Shown: positions 9,346 to 20,381, counted from the first letter of the stretch. The stretch is DNA of 64,000 nucleotides from Rhodoferax lacus (GCF_003415675.1 NZ_QFZK01000005.1:186001-250000); one strand, 5' to 3'. Notes: generated by a model from the sequence alone, not told the origin. Program-made: numbers and translations.

Positions 9346-10043
9346 ATGCCAGATAAACACTTGTCTACCCAGTTCGACAGCGAACTGACCTCCGTCTCCA
9401 GCCAGGTCATGGAAATGGGCGGTTTGGTCGAATCCCAAATCCGCCAGGCCATCTACTCGCTGGCGCAATTCAGCTTGGAGGCCACCGAGCAGGTGTCTGC
9501 CAACGAGTCGCGCGTCAATGCCATGGAAATCGAGATTGACCATGCGCTCTCCAGCATCATCGCCCGGCGCCAGCCCACGGCGCGCGACCTGCGCCTGCTG
9601 ATTGCCATCTCCAAGACCACCGCCAACCTGGAGCGCGTGGGTGACGAGGCTGAAAAGATTGCCCGTATGGTGCGCTCCATCATCCAGAGCGGCGCACCGC
9701 GCTCTCTGCCTTCGCTGGAGCTGCGCGTGGCCGCCGACCTGGCCTCTGGCCTGCTCAACAAGGCACTGGATGCATTTGCCCGTCTCGATGTCAACGCAGC
9801 CGTAGCCATCCTCAAAGAGGACGACCTGATCGACCAGGAGTTTGACGGCTTTGTACGCAAGCTGGTGACCTACATGATGGAAGACCCGCGCACCATTTCC
9901 CCCAGCTTGGACTTGCTGTTTCTGGCCAAGGCGATTGAGCGCATCGGCGACCATTCAAAGAACATCGCCGAGTTCATCATCTATGTGGTCAAGGGCGAAG
10001 ACGTGCGCCATTCCACCATGGAAAAAATCGAGTCTGTGGTGCG

Positions 10044-10047
<4 letters not shown>
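9346..10047 (+). CDS. phoU: Phosphate signalling protein PhoU
   Basis: 233 residues with the two PhoU helical repeats; the characteristic metal-binding segments appear as LERVGDEAEKIAR and IERIGDHSKNIAEF. PhoU links the Pst transporter to PhoR and keeps the regulon off when phosphate is plentiful. Its stop overlaps the phoB start (ATGA), so the transporter and the two-component system form one transcription unit. Confidence 0.96.
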
Positions 10048-10769
<722 letters not shown>

Positions 10770-10785
10770 GGCATTACATTAGCCC

Positions 10786-12147
10786 ATGTTTTGGCGCATT
10801 TTCTTGTTTCTGCTGTGCCAGATAGTGCCAGCGCTTGCTGTTTGGTTTTTCTACACAGGTCACGACCAGTACACAGTCACGTTGCTGGCGGCCCTGGCCG
10901 GTTGCTACGTATGGCTGGCGCTGGATGGATGGCGTGGTTGGCGGCTTCTGCGTTGGTTGCGCTCGGGAGACACCTCGCAGATTCCTCTGGGCAGCGGATT
11001 TTGGGGTGAGGTATTCGACCGGGCCCGCAAGCTGGTGCGTAGCCGGGACCGCGTGCTGGCCGAAAGCGACAACCGACTGCAAGAGTTTCTGGCCGCACTG
11101 CAGGCTTCACCCAATGGCGTCGTGCTGCTCGACCGGGACGGCCGCATTGAATGGTTCAACCAGATGGCGGCTGGTCATTTCGGTCTGGACGAGCGTCGTG
11201 ACATGTTGCAACACTTGGGCAATCTTGTTCGTGACCCAGGCTTTGCAGCGTATTTCTCAACCAGGGACTTTCGCAGAGACGTTGTGATGCCAGGGCGCAA
11301 CAGCTCCAGCTCCAAGCCGGTCAGGTTGTCGGTGCACATGCACCCCTACGGCGAAGGACGCAGCCTGTTGCTGTCGCATGACATCACGGCACTGGACCAG
11401 GCCGAGGCCATGCGACGCGACTTTGTGGCCAATGTGTCGCATGAAATCCGCACACCGCTCACTGTGTTGGCCGGGTTTGTGGAAACTCTGCAGTCCTTGC
11501 CTTTGAAGGCTGAAGATCGTAATCGCTACCTTGACTTGATGTCCCAACAGGCCCAGCGCATGCAAACCCTGGTGAGTGACTTGCTGACCTTGTCACGCCT
11601 GGAGGGTAGTCCATTGCCACCATCACAGGAGTGGCATCCGGTAGCTGCGCTGATGGCGCAATGTGAACAGGACGCCCATGACCTGTCAGCCTTGCTGTGG
11701 GGTGGAACCCAGACACTATCCTTCGAAACGCATGGGGTGGCGGAGCTCGCTGGTTCGGCTTCCGAGTTGCTCAGCGCCATGTTCAATTTGATTGGCAATG
11801 CGATTCGCTATTCGCCAGCAGACAAGGCGATCGTGGTTCGCTGGACCAGCACGCCCGATGGTGGCGCCATCTTCAGTGTCAAAGACCAGGGCCAGGGTAT
11901 TGCGCCCGAGCACATTCCGCGGCTGACCGAACGCTTCTATCGCGTGGACCGCAGCCGCTCGCGCGAGACGGGCGGGACAGGCTTGGGCCTGGCGATTGTG
12001 AAACATGTCTCGCAGCGCCACGGTGCCGAACTTTCCATTGAGAGTGCGCCGGGCAAGGGCTCGTGCTTTTCCATCAGCTTTCCGCCCCAGCGCGTGCACC
12101 AGCAGACCACCTTGCCGACCGCTACAGAGAGGCTGATTGACGCCTGA
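10786..12147 (+). CDS. phoR: Phosphate sensor histidine kinase PhoR
   Basis: 453 residues. Two hydrophobic segments lie at the N-terminus (about 3-45), then a PAS-like domain (about 95-200), HisKA with the phospho-His in NVSHEIRTPLTVL, and HATPase_c with NLIGNAIRYSP, DQGQGI and GTGLGLAIVKH. No large periplasmic domain is present, as is normal for PhoR, which senses phosphate through PhoU and PstB. The last 26 bp overlap the 3' end of the convergent ArnT-like gene. Confidence 0.96.
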   Translation: MFWRIFLFLLCQIVPALAVWFFYTGHDQYTVTLLAALAGCYVWLALDGWRGWRLLRWLRSGDTSQIPLGSGFWGEVFDRARKLVRSRDRVLAESDNRLQEFLAALQASPNGVVLLDRDGRIEWFNQMAAGHFGLDERRDMLQHLGNLVRDPGFAAYFSTRDFRRDVVMPGRNSSSSKPVRLSVHMHPYGEGRSLLLSHDITALDQAEAMRRDFVANVSHEIRTPLTVLAGFVETLQSLPLKAEDRNRYLDLMSQQAQRMQTLVSDLLTLSRLEGSPLPPSQEWHPVAALMAQCEQDAHDLSALLWGGTQTLSFETHGVAELAGSASELLSAMFNLIGNAIRYSPADKAIVVRWTSTPDGGAIFSVKDQGQGIAPEHIPRLTERFYRVDRSRSRETGGTGLGLAIVKHVSQRHGAELSIESAPGKGSCFSISFPPQRVHQQTTLPTATERLIDA

Positions 12148-13837
12148 AGATCAGTACGCTTTCGTTGCCTTCGGCTGGATGATGCAGGTGGGCCAGCAAG
12201 CTCCATTGAGCGGCATCCACCTGGTTCGGAGCGGACATGTCTTCACCCGGTTCTGCAATGAGCCAAGGGCATGTGGCCCGTGCTTGCATGGGTTTGAGCT
12301 CCAGTTTGCCGTAGATCTGGAATGCGGCTGCTTTTGCCGGGCTGAGTCCCAGCGTTTCCACACAACCGGCAGGCTGCATGCGTTCCAGCGTATGGGCCAC
12401 CAGAGCGTTGTAGCTTTGTGTGTAGTTCAGCAGCGGCAACCACAGGGTCATCAGCAGCATCCAGCACAGCGTGGCGCCACCGGCGGGCAGCACCAGACTT
12501 TTCCAAATGGCGGCGCGGTGGCGGCCCACCCGCCATTGCACCAGCCACGCCCAGACCAGCGTAGCAACGATGGCCACCACGAATGCCAGCGTAGAAAAAA
12601 GCGGAACAAAGCCAGGTGCCAGGCGTTCCACATTGGCTGCGGGCTGGCTGGGGTAGCCGGTTTGCATGGCAATCCAAACCACCCAGATCGTAAGGCCACA
12701 GCCGGAAAAAAAGATCAGGGTGAACCAGTCAATCAATGCGGCCACTTGCCGCTTGAGCGTTGGCAGTGCAAATGCGGCCAAGGATGCCATGGCGGGCAAT
12801 GCCAGCAAAAGTGAGCGGTCGGGGGAATTGCTGGTCAGCATGGAGCCCAGGGTCACAAGTACGAACCACACCGGCAAGGCCAGGTGGCGGCTGATATGCT
12901 GACTAAACAACTGACGCCGCCAGCGCCATGTTGTCCATAGAGCCAAGGGCCAGGCAGGCCAGGTAAACCAGACAAGTAGCTGCATGATGCCGTTCAACTC
13001 GGACCAAGTGGCTTTGGGAATTTCTACCTTCCAGCGCCACAGGTCCAGGCGCGCGCACAGCCAGGCACACGCCATTGCGCTGCCCAAAAGCAAGGCAACT
13101 GTCAGGGTCTTGTGTGGGTCCTTCTCTTCGGTTTCTGCATCGCTATTGCGCTCCAGGAGGTGGATCAGCATGCCGCCGGCAAGGTACAGCAAGGCGACTG
13201 TTGGCGCACCGCTCAGGCTCAGGCCCAGTAGTCCCAGGCAGGCGCACGCCATGGACGCAAGGGGACGGTAGTGCAGGGTGGCCAGCGCAAAAAACAGCAG
13301 GGCAGAGAATCCGAGCTGCGCCAGTTCCGGAGTGGTTTCATGCCCGATTTGTGCCAACCCCAGGCAGGCGATCAGGGCCAGCAGGGCACCATCGGCCATG
13401 GCGCGGGCATAGTCCTTTGGGAGGGCCTCGCCGCCAAAAGCAAAGGTCACTGGCTGTGCCCGCGGGCTTCTGGCCAAGTAATAGCACCCATACCAAGTCG
13501 CAGCCAGTCCCAGCGCCAGCAGCAGCGCAAAGGGCAGGCGTACCCAGAAATCAGGTGCGATCCAGGGTGGACACCATTGCATTGCCCAGGCACCCAGCCA
13601 GTAGGGCAACAGCGAAGGGTTGTCAGGCGTCAAACCGGTCAAAGTGGGATGCAGCCATGCTGCCGATCCTTGTGCCAACTCTGCCATGAAACCCAGGGCC
13701 GCTATGTCTGCACTCTTCCAGGCATCACGCCCGATAAAACCCGTTAACACATAGGCCAAGCAGAGTAGCAACAGTGCACCCCGCGGCAGGCGTCTGGCAG
13801 CTGCTTGGGCAACGATGGCGGGGTTGGGTTGGTTCAC
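12122..13837 (-). CDS. ArnT-like polytopic membrane protein (putative glycosyltransferase)
   Basis: 571 residues with about eleven hydrophobic spans and a hydrophilic C-terminal domain. The N-terminal GRDAWKSADI after the first span resembles the first periplasmic loop of GT-C enzymes such as ArnT and PMT, which move sugars from polyprenyl phosphate. The overall layout fits, but the sequence is divergent and no substrate can be named. It is transcribed alone, convergent with phoR, whose end it overlaps. Confidence 0.6.
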   Translation of the reverse strand: MNQPNPAIVAQAAARRLPRGALLLLCLAYVLTGFIGRDAWKSADIAALGFMAELAQGSAAWLHPTLTGLTPDNPSLLPYWLGAWAMQWCPPWIAPDFWVRLPFALLLALGLAATWYGCYYLARSPRAQPVTFAFGGEALPKDYARAMADGALLALIACLGLAQIGHETTPELAQLGFSALLFFALATLHYRPLASMACACLGLLGLSLSGAPTVALLYLAGGMLIHLLERNSDAETEEKDPHKTLTVALLLGSAMACAWLCARLDLWRWKVEIPKATWSELNGIMQLLVWFTWPAWPLALWTTWRWRRQLFSQHISRHLALPVWFVLVTLGSMLTSNSPDRSLLLALPAMASLAAFALPTLKRQVAALIDWFTLIFFSGCGLTIWVVWIAMQTGYPSQPAANVERLAPGFVPLFSTLAFVVAIVATLVWAWLVQWRVGRHRAAIWKSLVLPAGGATLCWMLLMTLWLPLLNYTQSYNALVAHTLERMQPAGCVETLGLSPAKAAAFQIYGKLELKPMQARATCPWLIAEPGEDMSAPNQVDAAQWSLLAHLHHPAEGNESVLIFRRQSASL

Positions 13838-13864
13838 GCGGTGTGCATTATTTGAGAGTGACAG

Positions 13865-13899
13865 AAAAAAAGCAGCGCGGAAATCCGGGCTGCTTTTTT
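13865..13899 (-). terminator. rpmE2 intrinsic terminator
   Basis: Stem GCAGCGCGG/CCGGGCTGC with one mismatch and an AAAT loop, flanked by A6 and T6 runs. On the minus strand it ends in a T tract 32 bp after the rpmE2 stop; the symmetric flanks may allow bidirectional use. Confidence 0.85.
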
Positions 13900-13930
13900 C
13901 AAGGGGCTCAGGCCAAAACCTGACTCCGCA

Positions 13931-14188
13931 TTACTTCGCTGCGGTCTTGCCGAAACGGTTGCGGAACTTCTCAACACGGCCACCCATGTTGTCCACGGAT
14001 TTCTGTGTGCCGGTGTAGAAAGGATGGGACTCGCTGGTTGTATCCAGCTTGTACAAAGGCAGCTCGCGTCCGTCTTCCATCTTGATCATTTCCTTGGTGT
14101 TGGCGCAGGAACGTGTCACAAACTTGAAGTTGTTGGACATGTCCTGGAAGCAAACTTCGCGGTAATTGGGGTGAATGCCGTCTTTCAT
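13931..14188 (-). CDS. rpmE2: 50S ribosomal protein L31 type B
   Basis: 85 residues beginning [12 protein letters not shown], with STRSC-like and HPFYTGTQK segments typical of L31. The CxxC pairs of the zinc form are absent, so it is the type B (zinc-independent) paralogue. The ATG at 14188 follows GGAGAG at good distance; an in-frame ATG four codons upstream is rejected because that site would lie inside the gene. It is followed by a strong terminator. Confidence 0.95.
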   Translation of the reverse strand: MKDGIHPNYREVCFQDMSNNFKFVTRSCANTKEMIKMEDGRELPLYKLDTTSESHPFYTGTQKSVDNMGGRVEKFRNRFGKTAAK

Positions 14189-14290
14189 ATTTCTCTCCAT
14201 CAGTTGCGCCAGCCGCCCCGACCTATTCCGGGGTACTTATCGCGTAAAGCCTCAGATTATAACCTACTGCCCACACGCCACTTGGCCGAA

Positions 14291-14371
14291 GCCCCTTGAG
14301 CGCCGCCCCAAGGCGCGAGGGCCCCCTTTTGCGGCAGCGACCCACACGCAGTGGGGGAGCGTGGGGGCACT
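14291..14371 (+). repeat. Dispersed GC-rich intergenic repeat, copy 1
   Basis: GC-rich sequence ending CACACGCAGTGGGGGAGCG then TGGGGGC, abutting the rho stop codon. The same end block occurs at 27935-28015 and 48716-48798 in the same orientation. This copy is the most diverged in its first half. Confidence 0.7.
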
Positions 14372-14375
14372 ATTT

Positions 14376-15638
14376 CTAGCCGCCTCTTCGCATCATGTCG
14401 AAGAACTCGGAGTTGGTCTTGGTGGCGCGCATCTGCTTGAGCACCATCTCCATCGCCTCCACCTCGTCCATGTTGTACAGGAACTGGCGCAGGATGCGGG
14501 TCTTTTGCAGGATCTCGGGTTGCAGCAGCAACTCTTCGCGGCGTGTGCCGCTGCGGTTGAGCTGGATGGAGGGGAACACGCGCTTTTCATATAGGCGGCG
14601 GTCCAGGTGGATTTCGGAGTTGCCGGTGCCCTTGAACTCTTCAAAAATCACTTCGTCCATGCGGCTGCCGGTGTCCACCAGGGCGGTAGCGATGATGGTC
14701 AGCGAGCCGCCTTCTTCCACATTGCGCGCGGCACCCAGGAAACGCTTGGGCCGCTGCAGGGCGTTGGAGTCCACACCACCGGTGAGCACCTTGCCGGAAG
14801 AGGGCACCACGTTGTTGTAAGCGCGGGCCAGGCGGGTAATCGAGTCCAGCAGGATGACCACATCTTTCTTCAACTCGACCAAGCGCTTGGCGCGCTCGAT
14901 CACCATTTCGGCCACGTGCACGTGGCGCGCGGCGGGCTCATCAAAGGTAGACGCAATCACCTCGCCCTTGACCGTGCGCTGCATCTCGGTCACTTCTTCC
15001 GGACGCTCGTCAATCAGCAAGACCATCAGGTAGCTGTCGGGGTAGTTGGCCGAGATGGCGTGCGCAATGTGCTGCATCATCACCGTCTTGCCGCTCTTGG
15101 GCTGGGCCACGATCAGGGCGCGCTGGCCTTTGCCGATGGGGGCGATGATGTCGATCACACGGCCAGTGATGTTTTCTTCGCCCTTGATGTCCTGCTCCAG
15201 GCGCATCTGCGACTTGGGGAACAGCGGCGTCAAGTTTTCGAACATCACCTTGTGTTTGTTGCTCTCGGGCAGGTCGCCGTTGACCTTGTCGAGCTTGTTC
15301 AGGGCAAAGTAGCGCTCACCATCCTTGGGTGTGCGCACTTCGCCTTCAATCATGTCACCAGTGTGCAGATTGAAGCGGCGCACCTGGCTGGGGCTGATGT
15401 AGATGTCGTCGGTGCTGGCCGTATAGCTGGTATCGGGGCTGCGCAGAAAGCCGAAGCCGTCGGGCAGGATTTCCAGCACGCCGTCGGCAATGATCTGCTC
15501 ACCTGTGCGGGCCCGCTTCTTGATGATGGCGAACATCAGCTCTTGCTTGCGCATGCGGCCGGTGTTTTCGATCTCAAGCTCTTCAGCCTGCTTCAGGACT
15601 TCGGACACGTGCAGTGCCTTGAGTTCGTTTAAATGCAT
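14376..15638 (-). CDS. rho: Transcription termination factor Rho
   Basis: 420 residues. An N-terminal helical domain, the RNA-binding cold-shock-like domain ([13 protein letters not shown], about 60-80), then the RecA-like ATPase with Walker [11 protein letters not shown] and Walker [11 protein letters not shown]. The Q-loop and R-loop region [20 protein letters not shown] is intact. Length matches E. coli Rho (419). It follows trxA on the same strand, separated by the trxA terminator. Confidence 0.99.
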   Translation of the reverse strand: MHLNELKALHVSEVLKQAEELEIENTGRMRKQELMFAIIKKRARTGEQIIADGVLEILPDGFGFLRSPDTSYTASTDDIYISPSQVRRFNLHTGDMIEGEVRTPKDGERYFALNKLDKVNGDLPESNKHKVMFENLTPLFPKSQMRLEQDIKGEENITGRVIDIIAPIGKGQRALIVAQPKSGKTVMMQHIAHAISANYPDSYLMVLLIDERPEEVTEMQRTVKGEVIASTFDEPAARHVHVAEMVIERAKRLVELKKDVVILLDSITRLARAYNNVVPSSGKVLTGGVDSNALQRPKRFLGAARNVEEGGSLTIIATALVDTGSRMDEVIFEEFKGTGNSEIHLDRRLYEKRVFPSIQLNRSGTRREELLLQPEILQKTRILRQFLYNMDEVEAMEMVLKQMRATKTNSEFFDMMRRGG

Positions 15639-15809
15639 GGATTGGGTCCCGTAGGAGGTTTGCCGAAAGGTCGGAGGAAAACCGGAAAAATTCGAAATTC
15701 AGGGGGAATAAGGGGAGAGGCAAGATGGATGACTGCGCCTCGGTGTTCAGCATCCGGGTGGGATGCTTGTCCTTCAAAGGATTCTGTGAACGGGTTTGAT
15801 TATGACAGG

Positions 15810-15840
15810 AAAAAACGGCCGTGCTGCAGTGTCACGGCCG
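15810..15840 (-). terminator. trxA intrinsic terminator
   Basis: Perfect stem CGGCCGTG/CACGGCCG (15816-15840), followed on the minus strand by six T residues. It lies 21 bp after the trxA stop. The remaining sequence to rho (15639-15809) carries the rho leader, with a small GCATCC/GGATGC hairpin. Confidence 0.88.
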
Positions 15841-15861
15841 CGGGTTTCAACATGCAGCCGA

Positions 15862-16194
15862 TCAGGCCAGTTGCTGGTCGATGAAGGCGGTCAGCTGGGC
15901 CTTGCTCATAGCGCCCACTTTGGTGGCGGCCAGTTGGCCGTCCTTGAACAGCATCAACGTGGGAATGCCGCGGATGCCAAACTTGGCGGGGATATCGCGG
16001 TTCTCGTCCACATTCATCTTGGCGATCTGCAACTTGCCTGCGTAGCTGGTGGACACCTCGTCCAGAATGGGCGCAATCATCTTGCAGGGGCCGCACCACT
16101 CGGCCCAGTAATCCACCAAGGTGGGTTGGGTGGCTTGCAAAACGTCAGCTTCAAAGCTGGCGTCGGTAACGTGTTTGATGAGATCGCTGGCCAT
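15862..16194 (-). CDS. trxA: Thioredoxin
   Basis: 110 residues with the active site WAEWCGPCK and the cis-proline segment [12 protein letters not shown]. It is a general cytosolic disulfide reductase. The start at 16194 is chosen because AAAGGA lies 8 bp upstream and the protein then has the family length. Adjacent to rho, as in many proteobacteria. Confidence 0.97.
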   Translation of the reverse strand: MASDLIKHVTDASFEADVLQATQPTLVDYWAEWCGPCKMIAPILDEVSTSYAGKLQIAKMNVDENRDIPAKFGIRGIPTLMLFKDGQLAATKVGAMSKAQLTAFIDQQLA

Positions 16195-16382
16195 AATGCT
16201 TTCCTTTTGGAGTTTCAGATACCGCTGAAGTTGCGGCATTGTGACAGAAACCAAGCCCACGAAGACCAGCCCTTCCCCTATGGACGGCATAGCAAAAATT
16301 GTTGTGGTCATGGCTGGCACAGATTGCCGCTGAATTATGTGCTCCACTCCATGGCTGCTTTGCTGATTGAATTGAATACTCC

Positions 16383-17636
16383 ATGAAACACTCCCTTCCT
16401 GTTGCCGTCGTTGGTGCCGGTCCTGCTGGCCTGATGGCCGCCCAGATATTGACGGATGCAGGCTTGGCCGTGCACGTGTTTGATGCCATGCCGTCCATTG
16501 GCCGCAAGTTCCTCCTGGCTGGCAAGGGTGGCCTGAACCTTACCCACTCCGAGGGCGCCGACACCTTTGCCGGGCGCTATGGTGCGCGCCGCAGCGCGAT
16601 TGAGCGCGTGCTCAAGGATTTCGATGCCACAACCCTGCGCGAATGGGCGCAAAGCTTGGGCATTGAAACCTTCGTCGGCTCCTCGGGCCGCGTCTTCCCC
16701 AAGGACATGAAGGCCGCGCCGCTGTTGCGCGCCTGGTTGCACCATCTGCGCCATCCGGCACAGGGCCAGGGCGTGCAGTTTCACATGCGCCATCGCTGGA
16801 CGGGGTGGGCTGCAGACAACAGCCTGCAGTTTGAAACGGAGCAGGGGCCGCATGCATTCCAGGCCGCTGCGGTGGTGCTGGCACTGGGGGGGGGCAGTTG
16901 GGCACGGCTGGGCTCCAACGGCGCCTGGGTACCTCTGCTGGCGCAAAAGGGCGTGGCCGTCGCGCCGCTCCTGCCGTCCAATTGCGGTTTTGATGCCCAG
17001 GGCGGCTGGAGCGAGTATTTCCGCAGCCGCTTTGCCGGGCAGCCCTTCAAATCTGTCGCCATTTCCATGGTCCTGCCAGACGGGCAACTGTGGCGTCGCA
17101 AAGGTGAGTTTGTGGCAACGGCCTCGGGCGTGGAAGGCAGCCTGGTCTACGCCGCCTCGGCCCATTTGCGTGACGAGATCATTCGCAACGGCAGTGCCAG
17201 CTTTGCCTTGGACCTGCTACCCGACATGACGGCCGAACAGGTGTTGCGAGAGGTCAGCCACCCCCGTGGCTCGCGCTCGCTGTCCAGCCACCTCAAGAGC
17301 CGCCTGAACCTGGACGGCATCAAGGCTGCCCTCTTGCATGAACTGCTCGACAAGCCGGCCATCAATGACCCGGCCCAACTCGCAGGCGCCATCAAGGCTT
17401 TGCCCATCACGCTACAGGCGGCACGCCCGATCGACGAAGCCATCAGCAGCGCTGGCGGCGTGTTGTTCGAGGTGCTGACCGAGGGTTTGATGCTGGAGCA
17501 GTTGCCCGGTGTGTTCTGTGCTGGCGAAATGCTGGATTGGGAAGCGCCCACGGGGGGCTATTTGCTGCATGCTTGCCTGGCTACCGGGCGCATAGCAGGG
17601 CAGGGCTTGCTCCACTGGCTGGAGCACGCGCCCTAG
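16383..17636 (+). CDS. HI0933-like FAD-dependent oxidoreductase (PP_4765 family)
   Basis: 417 residues. The Rossmann FAD motif [12 protein letters not shown] is at the N-terminus, followed by the family signature [17 protein letters not shown]. The C-terminal [22 protein letters not shown] is the second FAD contact. These flavoproteins have no settled role in most bacteria. A G9 run at 16886-16894 encodes the conserved LGGGS. It converges on the sensor kinase with only 4 bp between stops. Confidence 0.9.
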   Translation: MKHSLPVAVVGAGPAGLMAAQILTDAGLAVHVFDAMPSIGRKFLLAGKGGLNLTHSEGADTFAGRYGARRSAIERVLKDFDATTLREWAQSLGIETFVGSSGRVFPKDMKAAPLLRAWLHHLRHPAQGQGVQFHMRHRWTGWAADNSLQFETEQGPHAFQAAAVVLALGGGSWARLGSNGAWVPLLAQKGVAVAPLLPSNCGFDAQGGWSEYFRSRFAGQPFKSVAISMVLPDGQLWRRKGEFVATASGVEGSLVYAASAHLRDEIIRNGSASFALDLLPDMTAEQVLREVSHPRGSRSLSSHLKSRLNLDGIKAALLHELLDKPAINDPAQLAGAIKALPITLQAARPIDEAISSAGGVLFEVLTEGLMLEQLPGVFCAGEMLDWEAPTGGYLLHACLATGRIAGQGLLHWLEHAP

Positions 17637-17640
17637 AGGC

Positions 17641-19557
17641 TCATTGAGCGACTGCCAGTCGCTCTTGCGTCTGTCGCAGAAGGTCGCGCAAGTCTTCCGC
17701 CTTGAATGGTTTGGACAGGAAGCCGTCCATACCCGCGTCGTCACAGGCCTGGCGGTCGCTGGGCATGGCATTGGCCGTCATGGCCACAATCTGAAGGCGC
17801 GCCAGTTTGTGCGCCGCCTCATGGGAGCGGATGGCACGGGTGGCCTCCAGTCCATCCATCACCGGCATCTGCATGTCCATCAGTACCAAATCAAATGGAT
17901 GCTGCATGGCGAGGTGCAGGCCTTCCTCACCGTTGTGCGCCAGGGTTACCCGGTGACCTGCACGCTCGATCAGGCTGAGTGCAAGCTTTTGGTTGATAGG
18001 GTGGTCTTCCACCAGAAGCACGTGCAAACCATGCGCTTGGGTCGATGCATCGGTTCCGTGTGGAGCAAGCGCAGAGGCCTGCGCCGGTGCCTCCAGTACC
18101 AAAGTGTTCAGTGGCCTACCAGGTTTGAATGGCAAGGTGAATTCAAAGGTGCTGCCTTTGCCCACGGCAGAGACCAGTTGAATCTTGCCGCCCATCAAAT
18201 GCACCAGCGTGGAGGAAATGGTCAGACCCAAGCCGGTGCCGCCGTAGTTCCGGGTGGTGGAGTTGTCGGCTTGCGTGAAGGCTTCAAAGACGCTGCCTTG
18301 CTTGTCCTCAGGGATGCCTATGCCCGTGTCACTGATCCAGAAGCGAAAGCTGTGCGGAGTCTCGGCCCTGCATTCCCAGCCCACCGTAATGCCACCCCGG
18401 GACGTGAACTTGATGGCGTTGCCAATCAGGTTGTTCAAGACCTGGCGCAAGCGGTTTGGGTCGCCCACCAGATGGGTGTCCAGCGTGCCCGATGCCATGC
18501 TCTCGATCTTCAGGCCCTTGCCTTCGGCGCGTGCGCGCAGGGGCGCCAGGCAGTGCCTGAGCAGCTGCTCCAGGTCGAACTCAATGGCTTCCAGCTCTAC
18601 CTTGCCGGCCTCGATTTTGGAGAAATCCAGTATCTCGTTGATGATGCCCAGCAGCGCGTTGGCAGAGGTCTTTACCGCCATCAACAGTTCACGTTGCTCG
18701 GCATCGAGCCGGGTGTCCAGCACCAGATCGGTCATGCCCATGATGCCATTCATGGGCGTGCGAATCTCGTGGCTCATGGTTGCCAGAAAATCACTCTTGG
18801 CGTGGTTGGACTGCTCTGCCTGCTCTTTTGCCTGCACCAGGTCCTGCACCCGTTGTTTGATGGTTCTGGACATGGCGTTGAAGGCTGCACCCAGCTGGCC
18901 GAGTTCGTCATCGCCTTCGTTGACCGGCGCCGGGCTCAGGTTGCCCGCGGTCACCTCCCGGCTGGCGCGTGTCAGATCCACCAAATGGCGAGTCAGCCAA
19001 AGGCCCAGGACCATCAACAACAGAGCCGACATGGCCAGCTCACCTGCTGCAATCAGGGCACCCTGGGTCAACAGAGCCTTGCGTGCGGCCAGGATGTGCG
19101 ACAGGTCCAGACCCATGTACATGGTTCCCAGCCGCTGGCCAAACATCAGGATGGGTGTTTGCACATGGTGCACGGGGATGCCTGCAGCAAGGGACAGGTC
19201 AATGCCTGAGTCTGGCTTTGGCAGGGGCTGGTCTTTGGGCCAACCGCTGCTGGCCACGCGGTTGTTCTGGGTATCCACCACCACCAGATAGCTCACGCCT
19301 TTCTGGCTCAGGCTTTCATCCAGCACCGATTGCACGGTGGCATAGTCGCGTTGCGCCATGGGAGCAATGGTGGCTGCCGTCAGAACCGGCGTGATCTGTC
19401 GGGCGTGCTGCTCCACTTGTTCCACCAGATAGCTGTTCATCAAACGCAAGCTGTTGCTCACCAGCAGCGTCAGCATGACGGCCTCAACCACCACCGCAGC
19501 CAGCAGGAAGCGGGCGCGAACAGAGCGCATGGGCAGGCTGAAGCTAACCAACTTCAT
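17641..19557 (-). CDS. Membrane hybrid sensor histidine kinase
   Basis: 638 residues. TM1 (about 14-34), a periplasmic sensing domain (about 35-160), TM2 (about 165-187), HAMP, HisKA with the phospho-His in ATMSHEIRTPMNGIMG, HATPase_c with NLIGNAIKFT and GGTGLGLTIS, and a C-terminal receiver with Asp in LVLMDMQMPVMDG. It needs a phosphotransfer partner not seen nearby. Its ATG overlaps the stop of the upstream PhnD-like gene (ATGA), so the binding protein probably feeds it a signal. Confidence 0.92.
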   Translation of the reverse strand: MKLVSFSLPMRSVRARFLLAAVVVEAVMLTLLVSNSLRLMNSYLVEQVEQHARQITPVLTAATIAPMAQRDYATVQSVLDESLSQKGVSYLVVVDTQNNRVASSGWPKDQPLPKPDSGIDLSLAAGIPVHHVQTPILMFGQRLGTMYMGLDLSHILAARKALLTQGALIAAGELAMSALLLMVLGLWLTRHLVDLTRASREVTAGNLSPAPVNEGDDELGQLGAAFNAMSRTIKQRVQDLVQAKEQAEQSNHAKSDFLATMSHEIRTPMNGIMGMTDLVLDTRLDAEQRELLMAVKTSANALLGIINEILDFSKIEAGKVELEAIEFDLEQLLRHCLAPLRARAEGKGLKIESMASGTLDTHLVGDPNRLRQVLNNLIGNAIKFTSRGGITVGWECRAETPHSFRFWISDTGIGIPEDKQGSVFEAFTQADNSTTRNYGGTGLGLTISSTLVHLMGGKIQLVSAVGKGSTFEFTLPFKPGRPLNTLVLEAPAQASALAPHGTDASTQAHGLHVLLVEDHPINQKLALSLIERAGHRVTLAHNGEEGLHLAMQHPFDLVLMDMQMPVMDGLEATRAIRSHEAAHKLARLQIVAMTANAMPSDRQACDDAGMDGFLSKPFKAEDLRDLLRQTQERLAVAQ

Positions 19558-20381
19558 TGCAGTGAGGTGCGCACTTCCCGGGCGTAGGGCTCCATCGCTT
19601 CGAGTTCCTTGGGTTTGAGCTTGCGGTAGCCCTCCAGCTTGAATTTTTCGAAATACGACTTACCCTCAGCGCTGAGCGCAAAGGTCTGCAGTGCGGCGTC
19701 TATCTGCTCCCTGCGCGCGGCCTGGCGCTTGTTGAGCATGTAAACCCGGCCGGCCAAGGGGTCGCTGATCACCAGAAAGCGCATCTGGGCCTGCAATTCC
19801 CGGCTCAGGCTCTGGTAGTTTGCCAAGGAGGTAAATCCCGCTACCGCCTCGCCCGAGAGCACCAGGCGCGCCACACTGTCGGACGCACTGACGTAGCGCA
19901 GAGTGTCGGGGTTGCCGTTTTGCTTCATCCAGTGCTGGCCCCAAAGGGTTACCAGCGAAGTGGGGGACAAGCCTAGCACCGGCTTGCCAACCAGGTCTTT
20001 GGCAGTCTTGAACTTGCTGTTGCCTGCCACCAGTGCAACAGCACGGAAATCGGCGCTGTAGGTCAGCAGCGGCACATAGTCGGCATCGGTTTGCGCCAGG
20101 CGCGCCTGGTGTCCGGTGGTGACGGCAATGTCGTATTCCTGGTGGAGCATGCGCCTGGCAAACTCGGTGAAGTCAGGGGCCGTGACGACTTCGACCGGAA
20201 CACCCAAGGCTTTTTCAAGGTGCGCACGCAGTGGTTGGTACATCTCCAGAATGACACGGGCGCTAGTGTGCGGCGCAATGCCGAGGCGAAACACCGCAGG
20301 TGTTTGGGCCAGCGCCGTGAGGCTGCAGACAGACAGGGCCAGGCCAAGGAGTGCTCTACGGGTCGGAGTGGAAATTCGCAT
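19554..20381 (-). CDS. PhnD-like phosphate/phosphonate-binding periplasmic protein
   Basis: 275 residues with a signal peptide ending near LTALAQ and an early RRALLG stretch. The fold is the type 2 periplasmic binding protein of the PhnD/PtxB group: LGIAPHTSARV, FTEFARRMLHQEYDIAVTTGHQA, LGLSPTSL. Such proteins bind phosphonate, phosphite or related oxyanions. No transporter permease or ATPase is adjacent; instead it is coupled to a sensor kinase, so a sensory role is more likely than transport (inference). Confidence 0.85.
   Translation of the reverse strand: MRISTPTRRALLGLALSVCSLTALAQTPAVFRLGIAPHTSARVILEMYQPLRAHLEKALGVPVEVVTAPDFTEFARRMLHQEYDIAVTTGHQARLAQTDADYVPLLTYSADFRAVALVAGNSKFKTAKDLVGKPVLGLSPTSLVTLWGQHWMKQNGNPDTLRYVSASDSVARLVLSGEAVAGFTSLANYQSLSRELQAQMRFLVISDPLAGRVYMLNKRQAARREQIDAALQTFALSAEGKSYFEKFKLEGYRKLKPKELEAMEPYAREVRTSLQ

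Noticed and set aside
15583..15777. rho leader peptide similar to rhoL
   Set aside because: The frame overlaps the rho start out of phase and has no convincing ribosome site; only a small leader hairpin is visible.
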